The notes: generated from the sequence alone by a model not told the origin. A DNA stretch of 64,000 nt from Actinocatenispora rupis (GCF_016861975.1 NZ_BOMB01000047.1:1-64000); one strand, 5' to 3'. Numbered from the stretch's first letter, positions 1-8,851 are shown. Numbers and translations are program-made.

Positions 1-81
1 TTACCGCGCGGCCGACCCGACGCGCCGGGGCCGGGCGCGCCCGCTCGGGACGCACCCGGCCCGCAGCCGGTCCGGGCTGGT

Positions 82-534
82 TCACCGGCCGTCCGTGGTG
101 AACGCCGCGCGCAGCCGCCGACCGTTGGCCAGGACCGCGACGGCCACCATCAGCAGGCCGCAGACGCCCTGTTCGAGCTTGAGCCACAACGGAAACGTCC
201 CCGGTACGACGATGATCGCCGCGATCGCCACCGGCGTGACGATCGCGATGATCCGCAGCCGCCGGTACGCCCCGCGTGAGCCCCGCGCCGCCCGCGCCGC
301 GAACAGCGACAGCAGCGCCGCGGTGACCACCACGATGACGGTCCGTACCCAGACGGCGGGGTTGACGGCGGCGGTGTCGTTGCGCAGGAGTACGACCGCG
401 ACGAGCGTGGCGACACCGATCGCCAGGTACCCGGCGAGCAGCAGCCGGACGGCCCGGAACGTACGCGCCACTCCGGTCGGGTCGGAGCCGGCGGGCCGGC
501 GCGTCGCCGGGTCGGCCTGGGACGGGATGTTCAT
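82..534 (-). CDS. Small four-helix membrane protein, function unknown
   Basis: A 150-residue protein with a polar N-terminus of about 25 residues followed by four hydrophobic segments (about 29-50, 60-80, 92-112 and 115-135) and a short basic tail, so an integral membrane protein. The ATG at 534 is chosen because GAGGAG lies about 6 bases upstream; an in-frame start at 642 would add a Pro/Arg-rich leader that looks like non-coding sequence. I recognise no domain. The next minus-strand gene is the methyltransferase ending at 682, with about 150 bp between them, so co-transcription is uncertain. Confidence 0.7.
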   Translation of the reverse strand: MNIPSQADPATRRPAGSDPTGVARTFRAVRLLLAGYLAIGVATLVAVVLLRNDTAAVNPAVWVRTVIVVVTAALLSLFAARAARGSRGAYRRLRIIAIVTPVAIAAIIVVPGTFPLWLKLEQGVCGLLMVAVAVLANGRRLRAAFTTDGR

Positions 535-681
535 GCCGCGCTCCTCGGGACTGGAGAACCGGCCGAACGACCGGACATCCCGAGTATTCGGCGGCGCCGC
601 GGCCGGCGGATCCGTCGACGGGGCGCGCCGGACGCGCCGCATCGGGCAGCCGCCGGATCCACCGATCGGTCGATGCGGACC

Positions 682-1437
682 TCAGCCCCGGTACGCCAGC
701 ACCAGGTACGACTCGTGCTCGGCGCGTACCGTGTCGCCGAGCCGCCGCAGCGCCGCCCGCAGGTCGGCCTGCAGCGCGGGAATCCGGTCGCCGAGCCGCA
801 GGTGCGCGCTGGTCGTCGCGGCGAGCGCCACCCAGTCGTCCACCGGCAGCTCCCACACCCACCGGTACGTCCGCGTCTCCGCGGCGCCGAACCCGCCGCC
901 CGCCGCCAGGTCCACCCCGTGCGTACGGGCCGGGTCGTCCGGCCTGCGCCAGCGGTCCACGATCTCCGGCGCGTGCCGCGCGTACACGGCGTCGACGGCG
1001 TCGGCGACCGGACCGTCCAGCGCCGCGTCGTGCCAGAACCGCGCGAACGCGCCGCCCGCGGTCAGCAACCGGGCCACCTTCGGTACCGCCACCGCGGGAT
1101 CCGTCCAGTGCCACGAGTCGGAGAACGTGACCAGGTCGTACCGCCGGCCCTCGTCGGGCCACGCCTCGAACGTGGCGACCTCCACCGGCACACCGTGCCC
1201 GCGGGCCAGCTCCGCCATCCGCGCATCCGGCTCGACACCCTGCACCGCCAGGCCGCGCGCCGCCATCGCCACCGCGGCCTTCCCCGTACCGCAGCCGACG
1301 TCGAGCACGCGGTGCGCGCCGAGCGCGACCAGGTCGTCGATCAGCGCCTCCGGTGGTGCCGGCCGATACCGGTCGTACGCCTCGGCCACCGAACCGAACG
1401 ACTCGGCCCGGCTCCGGTCCTGATGTAGGTCGTCCAC
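682..1437 (-). CDS. Class I SAM-dependent methyltransferase
   Basis: A 251-residue protein with the glycine-rich SAM-binding motif I DVGCGTG at about residues 46-52 and the following acidic residue at the end of strand 2 (GVEPDARM). The order fits the methyltransferase type 11/25 family (UbiE/BioC-like small-molecule methyltransferases). The SxSWHWTDP stretch is typical of this family. The start is taken as GTG at 1437, after an AGGG motif; residues further upstream are Arg/Pro-rich and unlikely to be coding. The methyl acceptor cannot be told from sequence. It is flanked by a frameshifted hydrolase gene read in the same direction. Confidence 0.85.
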   Translation of the reverse strand: MDDLHQDRSRAESFGSVAEAYDRYRPAPPEALIDDLVALGAHRVLDVGCGTGKAAVAMAARGLAVQGVEPDARMAELARGHGVPVEVATFEAWPDEGRRYDLVTFSDSWHWTDPAVAVPKVARLLTAGGAFARFWHDAALDGPVADAVDAVYARHAPEIVDRWRRPDDPARTHGVDLAAGGGFGAAETRTYRWVWELPVDDWVALAATTSAHLRLGDRIPALQADLRAALRRLGDTVRAEHESYLVLAYRG

Positions 1438-1524
1438 GCCTGCGACCCTACAAGCCCGCGGGGTCCGGGCGCACCGGTCGATGCGTGTCGGGCACGGCAC
1501 TGCAACCGTTCCGCGGCAACGGAA

Positions 1525-2375
1525 TCAGCCCTGCCGCGACACCGCGGCGCGCAGCGCGGCGCGGAACTCCGCCGGCGCGTCCAGCCACGGCTCGTGGCCA
1601 GCATTCGGGATCACGACGACCTCGCAACCCAGCAGTACGCCGAGGCGGCGCAGCGCGTCGACCGGGCGGGTGTCGCCGGCGCCGCCGATGACGACCGCGC
1701 GCGGTGGCAGCAGCTCGCGCAACCGGTCCACCCGCTCCTCCAGCGCCACCGCCTTCTTCGCGGCGTTGAGCTGCGCGTTCATCATGAAGTTGACCGGGTG
1801 AAGGGCGCGGCCGCGGCCATCGCCCACCCCCAGGCGCGGTCCCGGTCGGCGTGGTCGGTGCACCACGACAGCGCGAGGAACTCGACCTCCTCCGCCCCGG
1901 TACGCGACGGCTGCGCACCCAGCGCGTCCAGCCTCGCCTGCTGGTCGGGGGAGCGCCGCGCCCGCTCCGCCGCCCGGTACTGTGCGCGCCACGGTTCCAG
2001 GAACGGTCCGGCGACCTGCACCAGCCCCGCCACCCGGTCCGGCCGGGCGAGCAGGACGTGACTGGCCAGGTCGGTGCCGTACGAGTGGCCCACCAGCACG
2101 ACCCGCTGGTGGCCCCACGCGTCGAGCAGCGACACCAGATCGTCCACGTGGCGGGCGATCGTGTGCGTACCGTCCCAGGGCGAGCCGCCGGTGCCGCGCT
2201 GGTCGTAGCGGTGGACCGGGCACAGGTCGTCGATCAGCTCGGCGACCGGGGCCAGGTAGTCGGCGATGCCGGGTCCACCGTGCAGCAGCACCACGGGCGG
2301 TCGCGACCCGACCGGCACACCCGTCGTCCAGGTACGCAGCCGCACCCCGTCCGCCATCGTCACCGTCGCCACCAC
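1525..2375 (-). pseudogene. Alpha/beta hydrolase (prolyl-aminopeptidase-like), frameshifted
   Basis: Two adjacent minus-strand frames make one alpha/beta hydrolase. The upstream frame (from about 2375) has the oxyanion HGGPG, DQRGTG and nucleophile elbow GHSYG. The downstream frame (to 1525) has the acid GAGDTRPVD and the catalytic His in NAGHEPWLD. The frames cross near 1795-1812, at a run of C/G; adding one base there (restoring a fourth C in GCGCCC) would join them as ...A-P-L-H-P-V-N-F. The first frame alone stops at 1782, after the nucleophile but before the acid and His, so the product would be inactive. HGGPG plus DQRGTG suggests the proline-iminopeptidase branch. Start codon uncertain (GTG 2375, or ATG 2357). 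A sequencing error is possible. Confidence 0.7.
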
Positions 2376-2529
2376 GCCGTCACCGTACTGCCCGCAGCCC
2401 CTTGCGCCCCAACGGTTTCCGTGCGCTACGCCCGATCGGTCCGGGGTGGGCGTTTCGGTGGTGTCGTCCGGGTTGCCGGTACGGGGCGGTGCCGCGGGGC
2501 TCGCGGTGGCCTGGACATAGGCTGGGGGG

Positions 2530-3843
2530 ATGGGCGAGGCGGCGGAGTACCGGGAGACGGGCGAGGCGGCGTGGTCGTGGGTGCTGGCGCAGGTGCGCGG
2601 CGACGACGGCCCGTGGCTGCCGGAGACCGTACCGGTGGACGGTGACGCGCCGAGCGCACCCTCCGCCGACCGTGACGGGCTGTACGGCGGGCTCGCCGGC
2701 CTCGCCCCGCTCCTCGCCGAGATCGCCCGGTACCGTCCGCTCACCGACGCCGAGCGCGCGCTGGCCGACGCGATCGTGGCGCGGCTGGCGGCGACCGCGC
2801 CGGAGCGTACCGAGCCGTCGTGGGCGGACGGGCTCGCCGGTCACGTGGCCGCGTTGCGCCTGCTGGAGCCGGGACGCGAGCAGGTCGCGCTGCGCCGCCT
2901 GGCGGACCTGCGGACGCCGGAGGGTTGGCCCACCACGTTCGAGGTCGACGCCACCGGCCCGCTCACCGACATGATCATGGGTACCGCCGGCGTCGTGCTC
3001 GCCGCCGCCTGGGCCGGCGGACCGTACGCGGCGGGGCTGATGACCACCGGCGGGGAGGCGCTGCTGCGGGTGGCCGAGGAGACCGACGCCGGCCTGGACT
3101 GGCGGATGTGGCCCGGATACCCCGCCAGCACGCCGAACTTCGCGCACGGTACCGCCGGCGTGTCCGCCGCCCTCGCCGTCGCCGGCACGGCACTCGGCCG
3201 CGACGACTTCGTCACGGCCGCCGTCCGCGGCACCCGCCACCTGCTCGCCGTCGGATCCCTCGCCGACGACGCCTTCGTCGTCCCGCACACCCTCCCGTAC
3301 TCGACGCGCGACGTGGAACCGGTCACGTACGGCTGGTGCCACGGACCCACCGGCCTGACGTACCTGTGCACGGCGCTGGCCCGCGCCGGGGTGACCGCCG
3401 TCGACGGGCACCCGGTGGCCGAGCTGCGTACCCGGTGCGTGCGCGCGGTGCTCGACTCCGGCCTGCCGCGCCGGCTGCGCCCCGGCTTCTGGGACAACGA
3501 CGGCCGCTGCTGCGGTACCGCCGGGGTCGGCGACATGCTCCTGGACACCGCGCAGGACACCGGATCCGCGGACCTGCTCGTCGCGGCGCGCACGATGGGC
3601 GACGCGCTGCTCGACCGCGCCGTACGCGACGAGGCCGGTGCCCGCTGGCGGTTCGTGGAGCACCGCATCGACGAGCCGCTGCTGCCGCCTGGCACGTCCT
3701 GGATGCAGGGCGCCGCCGGCATCGCCGCCTTCCTGTTCCGCCTCTCCCGCGTACTCGACGACGGCGAGACCGCCACCGTCGTCGACCGCCCCGAACAGTG
3801 GTGGGCGGTGCCCGACGCGCTCCGCCTCACCCGTACCCGCTGA
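2530..3843 (+). CDS. LanC-like cyclase-family protein
   Basis: A 437-residue protein with the repeated alpha-toroid motifs of the lanthionine synthetase C family: NFAHGTAG, YGWCHGPTG, RCCGTAG and SWMQGAAG. In LanC, zinc is held by a Cys in the WC-x-G motif and by Cys-His in the CHG motif. Here Cys270 and Cys327 are present, but the position of the His is Cys328 (CCG). No lanthipeptide dehydratase or small precursor gene is seen nearby, so it may be a stand-alone LanC-like protein acting on a peptide, glutathione-type thiol or other electrophile. ATG at 2530 sits 8 bases after a TAGGCT that could be a -10 element (near-leaderless) and behind a G-run. Confidence 0.8.
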   Translation: MGEAAEYRETGEAAWSWVLAQVRGDDGPWLPETVPVDGDAPSAPSADRDGLYGGLAGLAPLLAEIARYRPLTDAERALADAIVARLAATAPERTEPSWADGLAGHVAALRLLEPGREQVALRRLADLRTPEGWPTTFEVDATGPLTDMIMGTAGVVLAAAWAGGPYAAGLMTTGGEALLRVAEETDAGLDWRMWPGYPASTPNFAHGTAGVSAALAVAGTALGRDDFVTAAVRGTRHLLAVGSLADDAFVVPHTLPYSTRDVEPVTYGWCHGPTGLTYLCTALARAGVTAVDGHPVAELRTRCVRAVLDSGLPRRLRPGFWDNDGRCCGTAGVGDMLLDTAQDTGSADLLVAARTMGDALLDRAVRDEAGARWRFVEHRIDEPLLPPGTSWMQGAAGIAAFLFRLSRVLDDGETATVVDRPEQWWAVPDALRLTRTR

Positions 3844-3857
3844 CCGGAACGCGACAC

Positions 3858-3872
3858 AGTCCACAGTGGACT
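3858..3872. repeat. Interspersed palindrome AGTCCAC-A-GTGGACT
   Basis: Perfect 7-bp arms around one central base, lying between the convergent ends of the LanC-like gene and the next minus-strand gene. Similar TCCAC-N-GTGGA palindromes recur at 11107, 26586, 32555 and 57489, always outside coding sequence. Could be a small dispersed repeat or a recognition site. Confidence 0.5.
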
Positions 3873-3903
3873 GATTGCCGAGATCCGTTGGTACGCAAGG
3901 GGC

Positions 3904-5046
3904 TCAGGTGAGGCGGTCGTGGGTGGCGGTGGCCTCGGCACGTACCTCGGCGACGAACTCGCCGTCCACCCGCTCGACCTCGTCGTCCTCGTCGTCGGGG
4001 GAACCGTCGTCACCGGTCCACTCGTCCAGCGCGACCTCCCGGTACAGCACGGCGCTGGAGCGGATCCCGTCGAGCAGGTGTTCGAGCAGGTCGCGGGACG
4101 GGCGGAGCGGGTCGAGGAGGGTGGCACGCGGCGGCAGCAGCGCGCGGAGCAGGGCGTCGCGCTGCTCGGGCGGGAGCCGTTCGGCATGCCGGTGGGCGGC
4201 GGCGACCTGCTCGGCGACGGCCTCCGGATCCGGCACCCGGCCGCGCCGCACCGTGGACGCCTCGGACAGCAGCGCCAGGACGACCGCGCGGGGTGCGCGA
4301 CCCTCCGCGACGACCGCCTCGACCACCGCGGACGGTACTTCGATCGAGCACGCCTGAATCGTGTCGGACTCGGCGAACACGGTCCACGGTTCCCGGTCGT
4401 CGGCCGCGCCGGTCACGGTCGCCGCCGCGACCAGCCAGTGCGCCGCGGCCACGCACGCCGCCGCCGGGTCCACCGCCGTGAACAGCTCGGGCGGCCCGGA
4501 CGGGTCGCTGGCCAGCAGCGCGTCCGCGGCCTGTACCTGCACCGGCGACGCGTCGACCCGGTCGAGTACGACGGCCTGCACGGCGCGGCCGGTGAGATCG
4601 CCCCGCTCGGCGGAGGTCACGGCGTCCATCTCGCGCCGTACCTCGGCGATGACCGTCTCGACGAGCGGGCCGTCACCGATGTCCAGCAGTACCCGGCCGA
4701 TCTGGTGCGCCGCCGCCTCGACCGCGTCGTACGAGGCGGTCAGGGTGCCGGTCTCGTCCGGCAGGTTCGGCGTGCGGATGCCCTCGACCACCTCGCCGAA
4801 CGCCTCGCGGTGCTGCTCCCGCCGCCAGCGTTCCCGGTCGCTGTCGTCGGCGACGGCCGACGCCGGATGCACGTACGTGTCCCACAGCGCCTCGGACAGC
4901 GTCGACAGCGCGTCGCACAGCAGCAGCCGGAGCGCGTCGGGTGTGCCTTCGCCGAACGTCGCGACCGTCGCGGCCCGGTTGCCCACGCCGGCCGGCCACA
5001 CCGCCAGGACACCCTGCGTACCGGCGTCGTACGCGTAGACCGTCAC
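3904..5046 (-). CDS. Hypothetical protein, 380 residues
   Basis: I do not recognise the family. The protein is acidic and largely helical by composition, begins with a strand-like VTVYAYDAG segment, has no signal peptide or membrane helix, and ends with a very acidic stretch rich in Asp/Glu (GDDGSPDDEDDE). GTG at 5046 is chosen because GGGAGG lies just upstream; the frame stays open further upstream but enters the neighbouring MFS gene antisense. Codon use matches the rest of the chromosome. It faces the LanC-like gene convergently and lies downstream of the MFS gene on the same strand, with an 83-bp gap. Confidence 0.75.
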   Translation of the reverse strand: MTVYAYDAGTQGVLAVWPAGVGNRAATVATFGEGTPDALRLLLCDALSTLSEALWDTYVHPASAVADDSDRERWRREQHREAFGEVVEGIRTPNLPDETGTLTASYDAVEAAAHQIGRVLLDIGDGPLVETVIAEVRREMDAVTSAERGDLTGRAVQAVVLDRVDASPVQVQAADALLASDPSGPPELFTAVDPAAACVAAAHWLVAAATVTGAADDREPWTVFAESDTIQACSIEVPSAVVEAVVAEGRAPRAVVLALLSEASTVRRGRVPDPEAVAEQVAAAHRHAERLPPEQRDALLRALLPPRATLLDPLRPSRDLLEHLLDGIRSSAVLYREVALDEWTGDDGSPDDEDDEVERVDGEFVAEVRAEATATHDRLT

Positions 5047-5129
5047 GAACCCTCCCGCGATGCCGCATCGACCCCTGGCCGGCGTCCATTCTCCGCGGTA
5101 CCCGCCGCTCGCGGTCGCGCCACGCGCGG

Positions 5130-6584
5130 TCAGGCCGGCGGAGTCGCCTCCTCGACCGGCCGGCGCAACCCGCGATCCAGCACGGTCATCAGCAGGAACA
5201 GCACGCCGGCGGCGAGCATCAGCCAGGCCAGGTGATGCATCCCCGGCGTGTTCGCGTGCTGGCCGAACGACGCGGCCGTCGCCGCCGACGCGATCATCGA
5301 CCCCATGTACACGAACGTGCGGAGCAGCCCGGCCGAGGCGGCGATCCGCTCCCGGTCCGCCTGGTAGTACACGGAGTTCTGGAGGGCGAGGCTGTTGAGC
5401 CCCTGCGGTACGCCGAAGATGACGGCGATCGCCAGCAGCAGCCAGATCGCGCTCGCGCCGCCCACGGTGAGCAGCAGCGCGCAGGCGACGATCTGTGCCA
5501 CCGCCCCGACGACCAGCTTCCCGCGTACGCCCTTGCGCCGGCCGGTGAGCGTCGAGACGCCGATCGCCACGGCGAACATCGGCAGCTGCACCAGGCCGGC
5601 CTGCGACGGCGTGAGCCCGCGCCCCTCCTCGACCCACTGCGTGAACCCGTACAGGAACGCGTAGGCGACCACGTACGCCACCGTGGCCCGCGCGTACGTG
5701 GTGACCAGCGCGCGGTTGCCGCCCAGCAACCGCAGGTCGATGAACGGCACCGCGGCACGCAGCTCCCGTACGGTGAACGCCGCGCCGGCGGCGACCGCGA
5801 TCATCACCAGGTACCAGGTGGACAGGTGTGGCCGCATCAGGAACAGCAGCAGCGACACGAGCATCGCGGCGAACAGCGCCATCCCGGGCAGGTCGAGTTC
5901 GGTGGCGATGCGGGTGGCGCGCCGGGTGCCGGTCCACTTCGGCAGCCGCAGGACGCCGAGGGTGACGGCGACGGCGGCGAGCGGGATGTTCAGCGCCGCG
6001 GTCGTACGCCAGCCGCCGAGGCCGATCAGCAGCCCGCCGAGCGACGGCCCGATCACGGCGATCGTCTGGTTGGCAACCGCCAGCGTGGTCAGCACCCCGC
6101 GCGGACTCTCCTGCCCGGTACGGTCGGCCTCGCTGCGCAGCAGCGACATCGCGGCCGGGTAGCCGGCGCAGGTGCCGAAGCCGAGCAGGACCCGCGCGCC
6201 GACCAGCGCACCCAGGTTCGGCGCGAGGGCACCGGCGATCCCGGCGACCCCGACCATCGACGTACCGATGAGGAACAGGCGGCGCGGGCCGAAGATGTCG
6301 ATCAGTCGGCCGGCGACGGGCTGGCCGAGCGCGGTCGCGAGGTAGAGCGCGGACACCAGCCAGGCGGTCTGTGCCGGCGGCGCCCCGAACGCGACGCCGA
6401 TCGGGACGAGCGCGACGGCGATGATCGACGAGTTCACCGGGTTGAGGACGGAGCCGAGGATCATCGGCGGGATCAGGCGACGGTTGAACCGCCGGCCCGC
6501 GTCGCCGGTCACGGTCGTGGGCATGTCGTCCGTGTCCCGTTCGGTGCCCTCACGCGCCTCGTGTCGCGTCCGGTCCGTACCCAT
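5130..6584 (-). CDS. MFS transporter, DHA2-type multidrug exporter
   Basis: A 484-residue polytopic membrane protein. The first helix (PPMILGSVLNPVNSSIIAVA) resembles that of DHA2 drug:proton antiporters, and motif A follows (GRLIDIFGPRRLFLIG). Length and the number of hydrophobic segments fit the 14-helix class. It likely exports a lipophilic compound using the proton gradient. Start ATG 6584 is preferred over ATG 6524 because a purine-rich GAGGCGG precedes it. A 10-bp-arm inverted repeat lies about 115 bp upstream (6699-6724), which suggests control by a dimeric repressor. A TetR gene lies further upstream on the same strand but has its own operator-like site. Confidence 0.85.
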   Translation of the reverse strand: MGTDRTRHEAREGTERDTDDMPTTVTGDAGRRFNRRLIPPMILGSVLNPVNSSIIAVALVPIGVAFGAPPAQTAWLVSALYLATALGQPVAGRLIDIFGPRRLFLIGTSMVGVAGIAGALAPNLGALVGARVLLGFGTCAGYPAAMSLLRSEADRTGQESPRGVLTTLAVANQTIAVIGPSLGGLLIGLGGWRTTAALNIPLAAVAVTLGVLRLPKWTGTRRATRIATELDLPGMALFAAMLVSLLLFLMRPHLSTWYLVMIAVAAGAAFTVRELRAAVPFIDLRLLGGNRALVTTYARATVAYVVAYAFLYGFTQWVEEGRGLTPSQAGLVQLPMFAVAIGVSTLTGRRKGVRGKLVVGAVAQIVACALLLTVGGASAIWLLLAIAVIFGVPQGLNSLALQNSVYYQADRERIAASAGLLRTFVYMGSMIASAATAASFGQHANTPGMHHLAWLMLAAGVLFLLMTVLDRGLRRPVEEATPPA

Positions 6585-6698
6585 GCGGGATCCGCCTCTC
6601 CGGCGCGGCCCGGGGGAGCCGGCGCCCCGGGTCCACGCGTACGCGCGCCGGGGCCGCCGCTGTCGCGCCCATGACCCCACCGTAGATCCGTCAGCCGG

Positions 6699-6724
6699 AA
6701 CTGTACAGGCCAGACTGCACAGTT
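6699..6724. promoter_or_regulatory. Operator-like inverted repeat upstream of the MFS gene
   Basis: Arms AACTGTACAG and CTGCACAGTT (one mismatch) are separated by 6 bp. Size and spacing are typical of TetR- or MarR-family operators controlling drug exporters. It lies between the MFS start at 6584 and the stop of the reductase gene at 6838, so it most likely governs the exporter. Confidence 0.55.
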
Positions 6725-6837
6725 TTCGCTGTCGGTCCGATCACCCGAAGCGGCGTGTGCCAGGCCGACGACCGGCCTGCACGCTCGCGGACGATCGACC
6801 TGCGCTGCGCTCGCCCCGGCGGTCGGCGCGGGCCGGG

Positions 6838-7440
6838 TCAGCGCCCGGCGCGGGCGTGGCTCCGCGCGTCCGGCGCGGCGCCGCGGTGGACCCGGTACGT
6901 GGCGTGCACCATCCCGCTGTCGGACGCGTTGCTGGCCACGAGGCAGAGCTGGACGTCGCGGTCGAGCAGTCCGAACAGCGGGAGGCCGGCGCCGATGAGG
7001 ACGGGCGCCCAGCCGACGCTGATCTCGTCGATCAGGTCGGCCCGCAGGAAGCTCTGGATGACCCCGCCGCCGTCGACGTACACCTGGTCGGCCCGGGACT
7101 CCGCCAGCGCCCGTACTGCCTCGTCGACGTTCCGGACGACCGTGATGCGGTCGTCCCCGGTGTCGAGGGTCGTGGACAGGACGATGACGCGCTTGTCGGC
7201 GTACGGCCAGCCGTCGAACGTCAGGACCTTCTCGTACGTGCCGCGGCCCATGACGAGGTGGTCGACGCCGGGGAAGAAGGTGTCCCAGCCGGCGACCTGC
7301 GCGCTGCTGGTGATGCGCGCGTGGCTGGGACCGGGCGCCGGGTCGGTGAGCCAGTCGATCTCCCCGTCGGGTCGGGCGATGTACCCGTCGAGGCTCGCGC
7401 CGATGAACACCCGGCCGGTCCAGCCGCGGGTGTGTGTCAT
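6838..7440 (-). CDS. Dihydrofolate-reductase-like (RibD C-terminal) protein
   Basis: A 200-residue protein of the DHFR/RibD-C fold: N-terminal GRVFIGASLDGYIA, substrate region WDTFFPGVDHLVMGRGTYE, and the NADPH-binding YVDGGGVIQSFL. Actinobacterial members of this family are NAD(P)H-dependent reductases, often of unknown substrate; true folate reduction is unlikely. ATG 7440 overlaps the stop of the upstream TetR gene (ATGA), with GGAG 8 bases before it; ATG 7446 is an alternative. Translational coupling to the TetR gene suggests that the regulator controls this enzyme along with itself. Confidence 0.85.
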   Translation of the reverse strand: MTHTRGWTGRVFIGASLDGYIARPDGEIDWLTDPAPGPSHARITSSAQVAGWDTFFPGVDHLVMGRGTYEKVLTFDGWPYADKRVIVLSTTLDTGDDRITVVRNVDEAVRALAESRADQVYVDGGGVIQSFLRADLIDEISVGWAPVLIGAGLPLFGLLDRDVQLCLVASNASDSGMVHATYRVHRGAAPDARSHARAGR

Positions 7441-7985
7441 GTCCATGCCTCCATCAGTTCGTCCAGTACGTGGGTGGGCAGCGGCGAGCCCGGCCGGGTG
7501 GCCCGGCGCACCATCGCGCCGTTGAGGGCGTCGAACAGCAGTGCGGCGCCCCGGTCGGGATCGTCGAGCCGGGGCAGGTCCAGGGCGGCCAGGAGCGCGG
7601 CGAGGTAGCGGATCTCCTTGGCCCAGCCCTGTCCGAGCAGGGCGCGGAGCTCGTCGTCGACCAGGTCGTCGAGCAGGTTGACCAGGCCCTGGGCCACCTG
7701 TCGCGGCCCGTCGCCGGCGAAGCGCCGCGCGACCCAGCCACGCAGTTCCCGCGCGGCGGTCCTGGTGTCGTCCGGGCCGTCGGGGATCCCGTCGATCCAG
7801 CGCCGGCTGAGCGCGAGCAGGATGCCGCCGCGCGAACCGAACCGCTTGATCAGCCCGGCCGGGCTCAGCCCCGCGGCCGGGGCGATCTCGGCGAGTGTCC
7901 ATGGTTCCAACCGTTCGCGGTTGCTCAGCGCTGTCGCGATGCGGTCGAGGAGGACGTCCTGGTCGTCTCGTCTCGGTCGGGCCAC
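7437..7985 (-). CDS. TetR-family transcriptional repressor
   Basis: A 182-residue protein with an N-terminal TetR helix-turn-helix (about residues 10-57, including WTLAEIAPAAGLSPAGLIKR) and an all-helical ligand-binding C-terminal domain. GTG at 7985 is the start. Immediately upstream at 7989-8012 is a 24-bp inverted repeat, placed to overlap its own promoter, so autorepression is likely. The gene overlaps the DHFR-like reductase gene by 4 bp, forming a two-gene unit in which ligand binding would release both genes. Confidence 0.88.
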   Translation of the reverse strand: MARPRRDDQDVLLDRIATALSNRERLEPWTLAEIAPAAGLSPAGLIKRFGSRGGILLALSRRWIDGIPDGPDDTRTAARELRGWVARRFAGDGPRQVAQGLVNLLDDLVDDELRALLGQGWAKEIRYLAALLAALDLPRLDDPDRGAALLFDALNGAMVRRATRPGSPLPTHVLDELMEAWT

Positions 7986-7988
7986 GCG

Positions 7989-8012
7989 GTTAGTAAATCA
8001 GGATTCGCTAAC
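7989..8012. promoter_or_regulatory. TetR operator candidate
   Basis: Inverted repeat GTTAGTAAATC - AG - GATTCGCTAAC: 11-bp arms, two mismatches, 2-bp spacer, ending 3 bp before the GTG of the TetR gene. The AT-rich core in GC-rich surroundings and the placement fit an autoregulatory TetR operator. Confidence 0.7.
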
Positions 8013-8053
8013 TGCGGCAAGATCGCACCGACACCCGGGGATTCGCCGGCGCC

Positions 8054-8851
8054 TCAGCCGGTACGGAGCAGGTGCGTGAACGCGCGCTCGGCCGGGCTGC
8101 CCGGATCGGCGGTCACGAACACGACCTGCTGGTCGTCGTCCGGCACGGCCAGTACGTCGCAGTTGACGCGGACCGGCCCGACCTCCGGATGCTGGACCGT
8201 CTTCGTACGGTGGCCGGGGGCGCGGACCGGGTTGGCCGCCCACACCGCGCCGAACTCGGGACTGCCGGACCGCAGCTCGTCCAGCAGCCGGGCGAGCCGC
8301 GCGTCCCGCGGGTACCGGTCGGCGGCCGCGCGCAGCCGCGTCACGGCGATCTCCGCGAACTCCGCCGCACCGCCGACCGCGTGCCCACCACCCAGGAAGT
8401 ACCGCCGGGCCAGGTTCGGTTCGTGGCGCAGGTCGCCGAGCAGCGCGCGGGCCAGCGGGTTCGCCGCGACCACCGTGTACGTGGCGTCGGTGACCACGGC
8501 ACCCGCGCCGGGCATCCGGTCGAGCAGACCCGCCACGTACGGCCGGACCCGGCGCACCGGACTCGCCGGCGGTACCGGATCGGCGGCGGCGAGCCGGAAC
8601 AGGTGGGTGCGTTCGGCCGGAGTGAGCCGCAGCGCCGCGGTCAGCGACTCCAGGATCCGCGCCGACGGGTGCGGGCCGCGCGCCTGCTCCAGCCGCGCGT
8701 AGTACTCGACGGACATGGCGGCGAGCCGGGCGACCTCCTCGCGGCGCAGCCCCGGCGTACGTCGGCGCGGGCCGGCGGGCAGGCCGACCTCGGCCGGGCG
8801 CCGCGCCTCCCGCCGGTCGCGCAGGAAACGCGCCAGTTCCCGCCTGCTCAT
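8054..8851 (-). CDS. XRE-family regulator with MmyB-like ligand domain
   Basis: A 265-residue protein. Residues about 1-75 hold a helix-turn-helix of the XRE type (RREEVARLAAMSVEYYARLE), and the rest is the MmyB-like PAS-type domain (VTDATYTVVAANPLARALL) common in Streptomyces-type regulators. ATG 8851 has a strong GGAGGAGG Shine-Dalgarno; reading frame further upstream runs into the divergent SDR gene. The short divergent interval to the SDR gene (72 bp) is a classic regulator-target arrangement: proteins of this class commonly control the neighbouring oxidoreductase, often in response to fatty-acid-like ligands. Confidence 0.88.
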   Translation of the reverse strand: MSRRELARFLRDRREARRPAEVGLPAGPRRRTPGLRREEVARLAAMSVEYYARLEQARGPHPSARILESLTAALRLTPAERTHLFRLAAADPVPPASPVRRVRPYVAGLLDRMPGAGAVVTDATYTVVAANPLARALLGDLRHEPNLARRYFLGGGHAVGGAAEFAEIAVTRLRAAADRYPRDARLARLLDELRSGSPEFGAVWAANPVRAPGHRTKTVQHPEVGPVRVNCDVLAVPDDDQQVVFVTADPGSPAERAFTHLLRTG

